Assembly (NCBI GenBank): GCA_016721115.1
Contig: JADKIW010000001.1
Coordinates: 2,991,501-3,055,500, forward strand
DNA from: Candidatus Defluviilinea proxima
GTDB lineage: Bacteria > Chloroflexota > Anaerolineae > Anaerolineales > Villigracilaceae
Direction: 5' to 3'
Length of the DNA stretch: 64,000 nucleotides
Of this stretch, positions 48,828-57,858 are shown in pieces. Made by a program: the position numbers and the translations under genes. The notes under the pieces were generated by a model, which saw only the letters and a program-made list of their open reading frames with translations, was not told the DNA's origin and did not search any database. Numbering within the stretch: position 1 is the first letter of the stretch; each line of letters starts with the position of its first letter.

Positions 48828-49922
48828 ATGAACATTGGAATACCGAAAGAAACGCGTCCGTTTGAGTATCGTGTGGGCCTTTCACCTGCCGGTGTAGAGA
48901 TGTTGGTTCAACATGGGCATCCAGTATATGTTGAGCATGAGGCGGGTGTGGGTGCAGGTTTCAGTGATCAAGAATATGAGAGTGCAGGTGCGCGAATCTC
49001 TTATTCATCCGATGAAGTGTTTGCGCGCGCTGATATGTTGTTGAAAGTCGCGCGCCCCACCAAAAGCGAGTTGGATTGGTTGCGCCCCGGAACCATAGTG
49101 GCGGGCTTGTTGCATCTGGCTTCCTCGCGCCGTGATAAAGTGGATGTTCTGCTTGAAAAGAAAGTGACGTCCATTGCGTATGAACAGATCCAGTTGGCAG
49201 ATGGCTCTTTGCCTGTTCTACGCCCGTTCAGCGAAATTGGCGGAAGCATGGCTCCGACCATCGCGGCTCGTTTGCTTCAAAATAATCGCGGCGGAAATGG
49301 TATCTTGCTCGGCGGTATTCCGGGCGTGCCTCCTGCCGAAGTTGTGATCTTGGGAAGCGGTGTGGTGGCGCGGTATGCGGCCAAAGCGTTCGTAGGCCTG
49401 GGTGCGCAAGTGACAGTGATCGGCGCTCAGCTTTCCAGTTTACAGAAACTCCATGAGGATATTCCGGGTATCGTGACCAAGTTCTCGACCAAACGCAATA
49501 TTGAAAAGTCCACTGCATACGCCGATGTGGTTGTTGGCGCTGTCTTGATCACGGGTCAACGTTCTCCCATCGTTGTCACTCGCGAGATGGTGCAGAACAT
49601 GAAGCCGCGCTCCGTCATCATTGACGTGAGCATAGATCAAGGTGGTTGTTTCGAAACATCACGCCCGACTACGCATGAGCTTCCCACGTATGTGGAAGAA
49701 GGTGTGATTCATTATTGTGTGCCCAACATGCCGAGCGTTGTGGCGCGTACTGCTACACATGCCTTTGTCAATGCCGCAGTACCGTATATCCTTGAGATTG
49801 CCAATAAAGGTGTTGATGCCGCGATCGCGGCTGACCCGGCGCTTGAGTTAGGCGTCAATACGCACAATGGAAAACTCGTTCATTTGAACCTTCTTGAGGA
49901 GGGTGCCAATGGACTGGAATAG
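48828..49922 (+). CDS. ald: Alanine dehydrogenase
   Basis: NAD-dependent interconversion of alanine and pyruvate plus ammonia, 364 residues. MNIGIPKETRPFEYRVGLSPAGV holds the N-terminal substrate Arg and the family start; the catalytic Lys is in ADMLLKVARPTKSE; SIAYEQIQ, RPFSEIGGSMAP and the Rossmann loop VVILGSGVVARYAAKAFVGLGAQV follow. VPNMPSVVARTATHAFVNA replaces the usual VPNMPGAVPRTST pattern. It overlaps the start of the CoA-transferase gene by 14 bases. Confidence 0.93.
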   Translation: MNIGIPKETRPFEYRVGLSPAGVEMLVQHGHPVYVEHEAGVGAGFSDQEYESAGARISYSSDEVFARADMLLKVARPTKSELDWLRPGTIVAGLLHLASSRRDKVDVLLEKKVTSIAYEQIQLADGSLPVLRPFSEIGGSMAPTIAARLLQNNRGGNGILLGGIPGVPPAEVVILGSGVVARYAAKAFVGLGAQVTVIGAQLSSLQKLHEDIPGIVTKFSTKRNIEKSTAYADVVVGAVLITGQRSPIVVTREMVQNMKPRSVIIDVSIDQGGCFETSRPTTHELPTYVEEGVIHYCVPNMPSVVARTATHAFVNAAVPYILEIANKGVDAAIAADPALELGVNTHNGKLVHLNLLEEGANGLE

Positions 49923-51000
49923 TATTTATCAATCGCGCATCACATCTGCACAGGATGCTGTTTGCAATATCAAATCTGGAAATCGCATCTTTCTCACCGG
50001 CAATGTGTCTGTCCCTCAGAAGGTACTCGCCGCTTTGGTTGAGTATGCTCCGAACCTTGAAAATGTGGAAATTTGTCAGGCATTGACCATCGGGCCTGCC
50101 GACTATGTCAAGCCAGACATGGAAGGCCATCTGCGTGTCAACACGTTGTTCATCAGTCACAACGTCCGTGCCGCAGTGCAGGAGGGGCGTGCAGATTTCA
50201 CCCCCGTTCTCCTTTCTGAATTCCCGCTCCTGTTCAAACGTGGTGTCCTGCCATTGGATGTGGCGATTATTCACGTCTCGCCACCTGATGAGCATGGCTT
50301 TTGCAGTTTGGGTGTGGAAGTGGGTCTCACCAAGTCCCCGGCTGAATCGGCGAAGATCATCATTGCCGAGGTCAATCAGCAGATGCCTCGCACATTGGGC
50401 GATTCGTTCATCCACGTCAGCCGTTTGCACCACATCGTCCCTGTGGATTACCCGATCCCCGAAATGCAAATGTCTGACGAGGGAAATTCCGATGTGGTCG
50501 AAAAGATCGCAGGCTATATTGCGGATTTGATCCCAGACGGCGCTACTATGCAATTGGGTATTGGTGCGATTCCCGATGCTGTGTTAAAGTATTTGCACCA
50601 CAAGAAAGACCTGGGTGTTCATAGTGAGTTGTTCTCAGACGGTGTGATCGAACTGGTCAATGCCGGGATATTGACCAACGCGCGTAAGTCCCTGCATCCG
50701 GGCAAGATCATTGCAGGGTTCATGTTTTCTCGTTCCAAAGATGGTGTTCCCATCATTGCCTTGCCAAGCACCACAAAACTCAAGGATGGTACACTCATTA
50801 CCCGTATCGCGGCCATGCTTAAGCAAGGTGCTGGAGTTGTGACCACTCGCAACCATGTCCGTTATGTAGTGACCGAATATGGTGTGGCTGATCTGTATGG
50901 CAAGACCATCCGTCAACGTGCACATCAGTTGATCAATGTCGCCCATCCCGATTTCCGTGCTGATCTTGAGAAACAGGCAAAAACATTGCATTACATATAG
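49909..51000 (+). CDS. 4-hydroxybutyrate/acetyl-CoA transferase family protein with internal deletion
   Basis: Class I-type acyl-CoA transferase/hydrolase of the 4-hydroxybutyrate CoA-transferase group, 363 residues; relatives have about 430. The N-terminal half and the C-terminal VPIIALPSTTKLKDGTLITRI, then VVTEYGVADLYGKTIRQRA, are normal, as is the catalytic Glu in VHSELFSDGVIEL. Between GKIIAGFMF and SRSKDGVP (about 50727) roughly 67 residues are missing in frame, including the conserved SGIGGQVDFIRGA loop that helps to form the active site. The start is placed after GAGGAGG. The enzyme may be inactive, or the assembly may have collapsed. Confidence 0.8.
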   Translation: MDWNSIYQSRITSAQDAVCNIKSGNRIFLTGNVSVPQKVLAALVEYAPNLENVEICQALTIGPADYVKPDMEGHLRVNTLFISHNVRAAVQEGRADFTPVLLSEFPLLFKRGVLPLDVAIIHVSPPDEHGFCSLGVEVGLTKSPAESAKIIIAEVNQQMPRTLGDSFIHVSRLHHIVPVDYPIPEMQMSDEGNSDVVEKIAGYIADLIPDGATMQLGIGAIPDAVLKYLHHKKDLGVHSELFSDGVIELVNAGILTNARKSLHPGKIIAGFMFSRSKDGVPIIALPSTTKLKDGTLITRIAAMLKQGAGVVTTRNHVRYVVTEYGVADLYGKTIRQRAHQLINVAHPDFRADLEKQAKTLHYI

Positions 51001-51093
51001 GCTTTAACAAAGCCATAACGAAAATATGGAAACTCACCACAGAAGAGGGTGTTCCTCTCTGTGGTTTATCCCAAATTGTTAGAGGAAAGTTTT

Positions 51094-52539
51094 ATGACGA
51101 CACGCAAAGCAAAAATTGTAGCAACAATCGGGCCTGCCAGCCAAAGTGAGGAAGTGCTTGAGAAATTGATCCGCGCCGGTATGAATGTGGCGCGCATGAA
51201 TTTCTCTCATGGCACTCACGAACAGCATGCCCAAAGGATCGCAACGATCCGTAGCATTTCTGAACGGATCGGTAGACCTGTTGGCATTCTGCAGGATCTG
51301 CAGGGCCCCAAGATCCGTGTAGGTGCATTGGATGCGCCCATTCCACTCGCAGAGGGTGAGATGGTGACTCTCTATGCGACCGGCACATCAACATCGGAAG
51401 ACGGATTCAAGCATATCCCTGTAGATTTTCGACAAATATTCGATTCAGTTCGGACCTCTGACAGGCTCCTGCTCGATGATGGCCGTCTTACACTGGAAGT
51501 TGTTGCTGTCCATGGTCGCGATGCACTGACGGCCAAAGTGGTCGTCGGTGGGCAGTTATCTTCGCACAAAGGTATTAACTTGCCGGGTGTGCAACTTCGC
51601 ATTTCCGGATTTACTTCAAAAGATGAAGCTGACCTTGAATTTGGCATATCGCAGAACGTGGATGCCGTAGCCATTTCTTTTGTCCGCACTGCCGATGATG
51701 TCAACAAGGTTCGTTATGCGATAGAGCGTTTCTCAAAAGGCGGGCGCCAGCCTTTGCTGATCGCCAAACTTGAAAAACCAGAGGCCATCGATAACCTCGA
51801 TTCGATCCTCGACAATGTGGATGGTGTTATGGTTGCACGTGGTGATCTGGGTGTGGAACTCCCGCCTGAACGTGTACCGGCCCTACAGAAGCACATTATC
51901 CGTGTGGCGAACTCGCGTGCCAAGCTTGTGATCACTGCCACGCAGATGCTCGAATCCATGATCACGAATCCGCTTCCCACGCGGGCCGAGGCGTCCGATG
52001 TAGCCAACGCCGTTTTCGATGGTACAGACGCGGTCATGTTGTCTGCGGAGTCGGCCTCGGGGAAATATCCCGTTGAATCGGTGGAGATGATGGATCGTAT
52101 CGTCCGCGAAGCGGAAACCCATTTTTTTGAATGGGGTGTGGAGCAACAGACAGTTACTGGTTTCGACAAAAGCGATACAGCTTCCATGGCGCGTGCCGCT
52201 CAAGCGCTGGCCAATGATAAGAATGTTACAGCAGTAGCCTGTTTCACTACGCAGGGACGTACCGCATGGTTAATGTCCAAGATACGCCCTCGTGTGCCGA
52301 TCATGGCATTTACGCCCGATGAAAAAACCTACAGGCGTTTGGCATTTATTTGGGGCGTACGCCCGCAAAAGATCGAGTTCGCAAATTCTCTCGAGGAAAT
52401 GCTGGATTATGTGGATGCCGCTCTGATGCGCTCTGATGTGGTTCAATCTGGCGATCAGGTTGTGATGGTTTGCGGTTTCCCCGTGGGAGCCGTCCGCCCG
52501 ACAAATATGGCTTTATTGCATACAGTGGGAGAAGGTTAG
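51094..52539 (+). CDS. pyk: Pyruvate kinase
   Basis: Makes pyruvate and ATP from phosphoenolpyruvate and ADP, 481 residues. Visible are KAKIVATIGPASQSEEVLEKLI, GMNVARMNFSHGTHEQH, ILQDLQGPKIRVG, the catalytic Lys in LLIAKLEKPEAIDNLD, MVARGDLGVELPPERVP, and ATQMLESMITNPLPTRAEASDVANAVFDGTDAVMLS with the Mg/K sites. The start with AGAGGAAAG upstream gives the usual family N-terminus. It ends four bases into a convergent transporter gene. Confidence 0.96.
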   Translation: MTTRKAKIVATIGPASQSEEVLEKLIRAGMNVARMNFSHGTHEQHAQRIATIRSISERIGRPVGILQDLQGPKIRVGALDAPIPLAEGEMVTLYATGTSTSEDGFKHIPVDFRQIFDSVRTSDRLLLDDGRLTLEVVAVHGRDALTAKVVVGGQLSSHKGINLPGVQLRISGFTSKDEADLEFGISQNVDAVAISFVRTADDVNKVRYAIERFSKGGRQPLLIAKLEKPEAIDNLDSILDNVDGVMVARGDLGVELPPERVPALQKHIIRVANSRAKLVITATQMLESMITNPLPTRAEASDVANAVFDGTDAVMLSAESASGKYPVESVEMMDRIVREAETHFFEWGVEQQTVTGFDKSDTASMARAAQALANDKNVTAVACFTTQGRTAWLMSKIRPRVPIMAFTPDEKTYRRLAFIWGVRPQKIEFANSLEEMLDYVDAALMRSDVVQSGDQVVMVCGFPVGAVRPTNMALLHTVGEG

Positions 52540-53411
52540 TTTTCTGTTGAAGAGATCAATATCCCAATACCGATCAACACGCCGCCTGCTAAAAACAGCG
52601 GCGTGATTTTTTCTCCCAGAAAGAACCAGCCAAGCAGTGTGCCGACAACCGGTTGGGCGAAAAATGTCAGAGATGCGGTGGAGGCGGGTAGAGCGGCGAA
52701 GGCATAATTCCATAAGAACATGGCAATAGCAGTGGAGATGATGCCGAGAAAGAGCAAGCCTCCAATGATGCCGGGGGTGATCGATCCAACACCTTGCTTG
52801 CTGACCTCGAAAACGCCGAACAATATACTGGAGGGTATCCCGCCCATCAACATCACCGTACTGGATGCCAATAGATTGCTTGTTGTTGAAACTTTTCGAA
52901 CCAACACGGAATACAAGGCCCAGGTCAGCGCGGCGGCGATCAGGCTTAGATTACCGAGAAAAAGTTTGGAGGAGAAGTCTGCGGTACGAGGGTCGATGAC
53001 GGCCAGCACACCAAGAGAAGCAACGACCAGAGCGATCATGCCTCGCTGTGTTGTCTTTTCTTTGAGTAGAAGCGGGGCGAACAGCAGAACAAAAGCCGGT
53101 GTGGCCGATGTAACGAGGGAGCCATTCGACGCTGTGGAAAGTTTTGTGCCGACGAATTGAAATCCCAGTGAGATACCATAACCGATCACGCCCACAAGGA
53201 AACTATCGCGGAAATTTTGTCTTGTGAAGCCAATGTACTCCTTGCGTAGGAGGACGATACTGCCCAATACAAGTGCGCCCATGATGAGACGAATGGCAAG
53301 CAATGTGAAAGGTGGAATAACTTCCAATACGACTTTGCTGACAACATACATCCCGCCCCAAATGGATGCTGCGGCGAGACCACATAATAGACCGATGATA
53401 GATTTGTTCAT
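52536..53411 (-). CDS. EamA/DMT-superfamily transporter
   Basis: Integral membrane protein of 291 residues with about ten spans in two EamA repeats (LLCGLAAASIWGGMYVVSKVV and LSLIAAALTWALYSVLVRKV begin the two halves). Members export amino acids or other metabolites. FLWNYAFAALPASTASLTFFAQPVVGTLLGWFFLGE near the C-terminus is typical. The substrate cannot be read. Confidence 0.88.
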   Translation of the reverse strand: MNKSIIGLLCGLAAASIWGGMYVVSKVVLEVIPPFTLLAIRLIMGALVLGSIVLLRKEYIGFTRQNFRDSFLVGVIGYGISLGFQFVGTKLSTASNGSLVTSATPAFVLLFAPLLLKEKTTQRGMIALVVASLGVLAVIDPRTADFSSKLFLGNLSLIAAALTWALYSVLVRKVSTTSNLLASSTVMLMGGIPSSILFGVFEVSKQGVGSITPGIIGGLLFLGIISTAIAMFLWNYAFAALPASTASLTFFAQPVVGTLLGWFFLGEKITPLFLAGGVLIGIGILISSTEN

Positions 53412-53480
53412 AAGGTGGGGATTATAACGGTAGACTGAAAAAATGCGTGGAACGGGATAACATTTGACCCCACGAGAATA

Positions 53481-53915
53481 CTAATCGAAAGATTTGTTTT
53501 GGCGCGTCTTTTTGATCGCTCCTCTTTGTTTCTTTTCTTTCAGTCTTTCTTCCTTTGATGTCTTGGTTGGTTTTGTTTTTAAACGCTTTTTCGGTTTGAT
53601 GGAAGCCTTTTGTAAAAGCTCAACAAGCCTTTGAGTTGCATCTTCGCGGTTCTGTTCCTGTGTGCGGAAGCGCTTTGCTTCTATAAGCAGAATGCCGTCA
53701 GCGTTGACGCGGTTTCCAGCAAGCCGGAGCAGGCGTCCCTTGATGTCTGAGGCGAGCGAGGGGGAGTTGGGAATGTCAAAGCGCAGTTGTACCGCTGTCG
53801 CCACTTTGTTCACGTTCTGCCCGCCGGGTCCAGATGCGCGGATGTAGTCGAATTGCAATTCGTGTTCATCAAGGTGTACTGATTCTGTGATTTTGAGCAT
53901 GCTGTATTTTGCCAC
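53481..53915 (-). CDS. arfB: Alternative ribosome-rescue factor ArfB (GGQ release-factor-like)
   Basis: Peptidyl-tRNA hydrolase that frees stalled ribosomes, 144 residues. The catalytic GGQ is in IRASGPGGQNVNKVATAV, followed by the release-factor-like core, and a C-terminal basic tail (KPKKRLKTKPTKTSKEERLKE and onward), which in ArfB inserts into the empty mRNA channel. Start may be the GTG at 53915 or the ATG at 53900; neither has a strong ribosome site. Confidence 0.92.
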   Translation of the reverse strand: MAKYSMLKITESVHLDEHELQFDYIRASGPGGQNVNKVATAVQLRFDIPNSPSLASDIKGRLLRLAGNRVNADGILLIEAKRFRTQEQNREDATQRLVELLQKASIKPKKRLKTKPTKTSKEERLKEKKQRGAIKKTRQNKSFD

Positions 53916-53980
53916 AGAATCAAAGAGGCGCGGAGAAGAGAAAATCTCTGTGGTTCCGCGTCTCTTTATATTGAAGGACT

Positions 53981-55033
53981 TTAGAACATCAAGGCGTTGA
54001 TCTTTTCGATCATTTCAGGAGCAGGCCTGAGGTCTACATCGGTGAGGCGGTTGAGGGGAGTATCCACCAGATTGTAGGTATCGGCGAGGGCGGGCTTTTC
54101 AGGGTTGACGTAGATCAAGCCTGTGGCGAGCCAGTTGTTCTGGTGCGCTTCTTCAAGCACGCGCAACGCTTGGAAACGATCAGTGGGGTTGTAATCTTGC
54201 TCGAGATTTTTGAGAATGATCGTTGAACCATCGTGCATGGCTACTTCACGGACTTCGCCATCTTTCATCTCTTCTTCGAGAATGATCTCACTGCGCGGTG
54301 CGATATAGGTGATATCGTGCAGGGGTTCTTCATGATCCTTGCCCCAGGCGTAGGAGTGGTACGCATTATCTTGATTGTTGAAGGTGACGCATGGGCTGAT
54401 GATATCAAGCACAGCGATGCCCCTGTGTGCAAAGGCGGCTTTGAGAAGTTCTTTGACCTGCTTGGGGTTGCCTGCGAACGAGCGCGCAATGAAGGTGGCA
54501 CTGGAGACCAACGCTTCCATGCAGATGTCCACGGGCATGTAGGGATTGACGCCCTGCTTTTTGAGGGAAAGACCGCGTTCAGCAGTGGCGGAGAATTGTC
54601 CCTTGGTGAGGCCGTATACACCATTGTTCTCGATGATATAGATCATGTTGAGGTTGCGGCGCATGACATGCTTGAATTGACCCATACCGATGCTGGCGGA
54701 GTCGCCGTCACCGGAGACACCGATACCTTTCAGACGATGGTCACCGAACAACGCGCCTGTGGCAATGGATGGCATACGTCCGTGCAGGCTGTTGAAGCCG
54801 AAGGAGCGGCTCATGAAATATGTGGGGCTTTTACTCGAGCAACCGATACCGCTAAATTTTGCCACGTTCTCTGGCACCACATTCATTTCGTACATGGCGG
54901 CCACGATCTGGTTCGCGATCGAGTTGTGACCGCATCCCTGACATAGGGTTGTGGGGTTGCCGCGATAATCGTTCTTGCTTAGGCCTGCGAGGTTTAAATT
55001 GGCTGGTGCTCCAGCCATGGGAAGTGCTGACAT
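53981..55033 (-). CDS. korB: 2-oxoacid:ferredoxin oxidoreductase, beta subunit
   Basis: Thiamine-diphosphate-binding subunit of a 2-oxoglutarate-type (or other 2-oxoacid) ferredoxin oxidoreductase, 350 residues. CQGCGHNSIANQI carries cluster ligands, GIGCSSKSPTYFMS follows, and the TPP/Mg motif is VSGDGDSASIGMGQFKHVMRRNLNMIYIIENN. Start overlaps the stop of the alpha gene (TAATG), with AAGGAG upstream. It would couple oxidative decarboxylation to reduced ferredoxin, the same carrier used by the aldehyde oxidoreductases of the window. Confidence 0.92.
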   Translation of the reverse strand: MSALPMAGAPANLNLAGLSKNDYRGNPTTLCQGCGHNSIANQIVAAMYEMNVVPENVAKFSGIGCSSKSPTYFMSRSFGFNSLHGRMPSIATGALFGDHRLKGIGVSGDGDSASIGMGQFKHVMRRNLNMIYIIENNGVYGLTKGQFSATAERGLSLKKQGVNPYMPVDICMEALVSSATFIARSFAGNPKQVKELLKAAFAHRGIAVLDIISPCVTFNNQDNAYHSYAWGKDHEEPLHDITYIAPRSEIILEEEMKDGEVREVAMHDGSTIILKNLEQDYNPTDRFQALRVLEEAHQNNWLATGLIYVNPEKPALADTYNLVDTPLNRLTDVDLRPAPEMIEKINALMF

Positions 55034-56967
55034 TATTTGGCTCCTTTCTTACCACTCTTTGTGGTCTTAGCCGTTTTGGCTGGTGTCTTCTTTTTGGGTG
55101 CGGCTTTCTTGGCCGCCGCTTTCTTCACTACTGCCTTCTTCACAGCCACTTTTTTCACCGGGCTGGCCTTGGCAGGTTCGGTGTATTGAGAAAGGATTCC
55201 CTCTAATATCCATTTGGCAGAGGCGGGCATACCATCACCGAAGGCAACGGATTTGAGTTTGGACACCTGATCGGGATATGCCAGCGAAATCAGCTGGTGC
55301 AACTGCCCATCGCGGTTCATTTCCACAACGAAGACCTGATCGTAGTTTCTGATAAATTCATCCACTTCCGAAGTGAATGGGACGGCGCGCACGCGCATGA
55401 AGTCCGCTTTGATGCCGTGTTGGCTTACCAACAAGTCACGCGCTTCAATGATCGCGGATTCGGTGGAACCGTAAGCGAGGATTGCGATCTTTGCGCCGGG
55501 GGTGAGGAAGGTCACAGGCTTGGGAACATATTGTTTGGCCGTGACAAACTTCTTCTTCAGGCGCATCATATTGCGATGGAACATACCGCCATCTTCAGTG
55601 TATTTGGCATATTCGTCATGGCCGGTACCACGTGTGAAGTACGAGCTCATCGGATGTTTGTTGCCGGGGAAGGTACGGTAGGCAATGCCATCGCCGTCTT
55701 TGTCGAGGTAACGTCCCCAGTTTCCTTTTAATTCTTCAAGGTCCTTTTCAAACAACACCTTGCCGCGATCCATGGGGGCGGTGGGATATTCAAAAGGCTT
55801 GCTCATCCATTGGTTCATACCCATATCGAGGTCTGAAAGGACGATCACAGGAGTTTGTATACGTTCGGCAATGTCGAATGATCTCCAGCCGAATTCGAAG
55901 CATTCATTCATGTCGCCGGGCATCAGCACAATGCTGTCACTATCACCATGACCCATGCCGACCACAAAGCTGAGGTCCGCTTGGGATGTGCGTGTGGGCA
56001 GGCCGGTGCTGGGTCCAATGCGTTGGATGTCCCAGATTACTACCGGGATCTCAGCGTAATACGCCAGCCCTACAAATTCTGTCATCAGGCTCAAACCGGG
56101 GCCAGAAGTCGAGGTCATGGAGCGTAAGCCGCTCCAACCTGCGCCGACGGCCATACCGATGGCGGCCAATTCGTCTTCCGCTTGCACTACAGCATAGGTG
56201 TGTTTGCCGTCCTCGCGTTTGCGGAGCATGGGGAAGTAATCGTTCATGGCTTCGGCTAAGGACGTGGCCGGTGTGATGGGATACCAAGCTACAAATTGCG
56301 CGCCACCAAAAACGGAGCCGATCGCGGCGGCGGTGTTGCCATCTGCCATAATCATGCCTTCGGTTTTGTCCATGTGTTCGAGATAATACGGGTCTTTCTT
56401 TTCGAGGTTGGCTTTGGCCCATTCAATCCCAGCATGGACCGCGCCCATATTCATACCGATTGGCTTTTGCTTACCTTTAAAGTGAAAATCCAACGCGGCT
56501 TGAATCTTCTCCACATCAATGCCGATCATTTGAGCAAGCACACCTACGTAGACCATGTTGCCTACGAGGTCGCGATAATCAGCAGGGATGTTCGGGTCGT
56601 TCTTTGTCAGTTCCTTGATCGGCATGGGATAAATGGCAATGTCGGTGCGTGAGATGGGGAGTTTGATATTATCAGCGTAGTAAAAGGCTCCGCCTGGCGC
56701 AACAGACTCAAGGTCCCGCATGAACGAATCGGGGTTGATCGCGATCACGATCTCGTTCGTTTCGCGTCGTCCGAGATATCCATCCTTGCTGGCACGGATT
56801 GTGTACCAGGTGGGCAATCCTTGAATGTTAGAGGGGAAGAGGTTCTTCCCTGAAACGGGGATGCCCATCTTGAAGATCGCGCGCAAGATGGTATTGTTGG
56901 CTGTGGAACTTCCTGAGCCGTTTTTTGTACCAACAATGATCGAGAAATCGTTTATTACTTTATTCAT
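55033..56967 (-). CDS. korA: 2-oxoacid:ferredoxin oxidoreductase, fused gamma-alpha subunit with Lys/Ala-rich tail
   Basis: Partner of KorB, 644 residues from the ATG at 56967 (TAGGAGC upstream). Residues 1 to about 185 are the gamma domain (DFSIIVGTKNGSGSSTANNTIL). The alpha part follows with DGNTAAAIGSVFGGAQFVAWYPITPATSLAEAM and MTSTSGPGLSLMTEF, and ends with the domain III type AILAYGSTESAIIEA. From about residue 600 the chain carries an extra tail rich in Lys, Ala and Pro (VKKVAVKKAVVKKAA, then PKKKTPAKTAKTTKSGKKGAK), like a histone H1 tail, which I do not know from this family. It is transcribed from the GntR gene toward KorB. Confidence 0.92.
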   Translation of the reverse strand: MNKVINDFSIIVGTKNGSGSSTANNTILRAIFKMGIPVSGKNLFPSNIQGLPTWYTIRASKDGYLGRRETNEIVIAINPDSFMRDLESVAPGGAFYYADNIKLPISRTDIAIYPMPIKELTKNDPNIPADYRDLVGNMVYVGVLAQMIGIDVEKIQAALDFHFKGKQKPIGMNMGAVHAGIEWAKANLEKKDPYYLEHMDKTEGMIMADGNTAAAIGSVFGGAQFVAWYPITPATSLAEAMNDYFPMLRKREDGKHTYAVVQAEDELAAIGMAVGAGWSGLRSMTSTSGPGLSLMTEFVGLAYYAEIPVVIWDIQRIGPSTGLPTRTSQADLSFVVGMGHGDSDSIVLMPGDMNECFEFGWRSFDIAERIQTPVIVLSDLDMGMNQWMSKPFEYPTAPMDRGKVLFEKDLEELKGNWGRYLDKDGDGIAYRTFPGNKHPMSSYFTRGTGHDEYAKYTEDGGMFHRNMMRLKKKFVTAKQYVPKPVTFLTPGAKIAILAYGSTESAIIEARDLLVSQHGIKADFMRVRAVPFTSEVDEFIRNYDQVFVVEMNRDGQLHQLISLAYPDQVSKLKSVAFGDGMPASAKWILEGILSQYTEPAKASPVKKVAVKKAVVKKAAAKKAAPKKKTPAKTAKTTKSGKKGAK

Positions 56968-57036
56968 AATGCTCCTAAATGGTTTATGGAATTGTGGGGT
57001 GACCCACAAATTGCCAGTAAATTTCTGGCTCCAATA

Positions 57037-57711
57037 TTATGGCCTTTGGTAAAGGAGGTCGGTGTGAGCAACAAGCGCCTTGTAGCCGTCCTCGTATTTG
57101 CCGCTGCATATCGCGTCCACCATTTGCTTGTGGTAGCGCCATACTTCCTGTAGATATTCATAACCGCCGGTAAAGACGTTCAACCCGACGTTTTCGTACG
57201 CATCCCAGTAGGCTTCCAGAATCCCAGTTACGAACGGATTCTCGAGTCGGCTGTAGATCGTCAGATGTAACCTGCGATGTTCCTCATGCGGGACTTGAAT
57301 CGGTGAACCCTGCAGTTTCTCAAATGCACTGTTGATCAAGTTCTGTAGCTCTTGTTTATCTGCTTCGTTCAGCTTTTCAACAGCTTCGTTCCAAAACGCG
57401 GCTTCCACGTGGTTACGCAATTCGGAATATTTGCGGAAGTGTTCATTGTCAAGTGCCAACGCATATCCAAGGCTTTGACGAATGGCCGGCGCAAAGGAAT
57501 ATTCCATGCGCCTCGTTCCCAATCTGGGCCGGACTTCGACCAACCCGAGCGCACGCGCCACTTCAAGCTGTTCTCGTAAAGAAGCAAGACTTACGCCAAG
57601 TTCTTCACTCAACTTTTTGAGAGAAGGGAGTCCGTTTTCGACTTCTTCATGCGTGGCGAGATAACGGAAAAATTCTGAGATGTTCGGGGAGATGCGGTTT
57701 CGAATTATCAT
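57037..57711 (-). CDS. GntR/FadR-type transcriptional regulator
   Basis: DNA-binding repressor or activator of 224 residues. The N-terminal winged helix has LPSLKKLSEELGVSLASLREQLEVARALGLVEVRPRLGTRRM (about residues 28-68); the C-terminal helical FCD-like domain (about 85-220) has metal- or ligand-site residues HRRLHLTIYSRLENPFV and VWRYHKQMVDAI. It lies 69 bp upstream of korA on the same strand, behind its own promoter and an operator-like palindrome, so it probably controls itself and korAB. Confidence 0.87.
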   Translation of the reverse strand: MIIRNRISPNISEFFRYLATHEEVENGLPSLKKLSEELGVSLASLREQLEVARALGLVEVRPRLGTRRMEYSFAPAIRQSLGYALALDNEHFRKYSELRNHVEAAFWNEAVEKLNEADKQELQNLINSAFEKLQGSPIQVPHEEHRRLHLTIYSRLENPFVTGILEAYWDAYENVGLNVFTGGYEYLQEVWRYHKQMVDAICSGKYEDGYKALVAHTDLLYQRP

Positions 57712-57718
57712 AGTTACG

Positions 57719-57733
57719 ATTAATCAGATTAAT
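57719..57733. promoter_or_regulatory. Operator candidate for the GntR regulator
   Basis: A perfect palindrome ATTAATC-A-GATTAAT between the -10 element and the regulator's start codon, over the predicted transcription start. Size and A+T-rich symmetry fit a FadR/GntR binding site; it predicts autorepression. Confidence 0.65.
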
Positions 57734-57736
57734 GAG

Positions 57737-57765
57737 AGTATATATCTATTCTTAGGGCAAGTCAA
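57737..57765 (-). promoter_or_regulatory. Promoter of the gntR-korAB operon
   Basis: On the - strand TTGACT, a 17-base spacer, then TATACT, with the ATG about 25 bases beyond the -10 element. The short leader has no clear ribosome site, so regulator translation may be weak. Confidence 0.75.
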
Positions 57766-57820
57766 GGATGGCGCAAATGGGTAAGTGAGATGAGTCCGCG
57801 TTACCCGTTTGGGGAAGAAA

Positions 57821-57854
57821 AAAATCCCCTGATCTTTTTGGATCAGAGGATTTT
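57821..57854 (-). terminator. Intrinsic terminator after the small Lys-rich gene
   Basis: On the - strand a 14-bp stem (one G-U pair) between 57841-57854 and 57821-57834, followed by a T-rich run. It closes the 45-residue gene just upstream. Confidence 0.75.
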
Positions 57855-57858
57855 GGAT

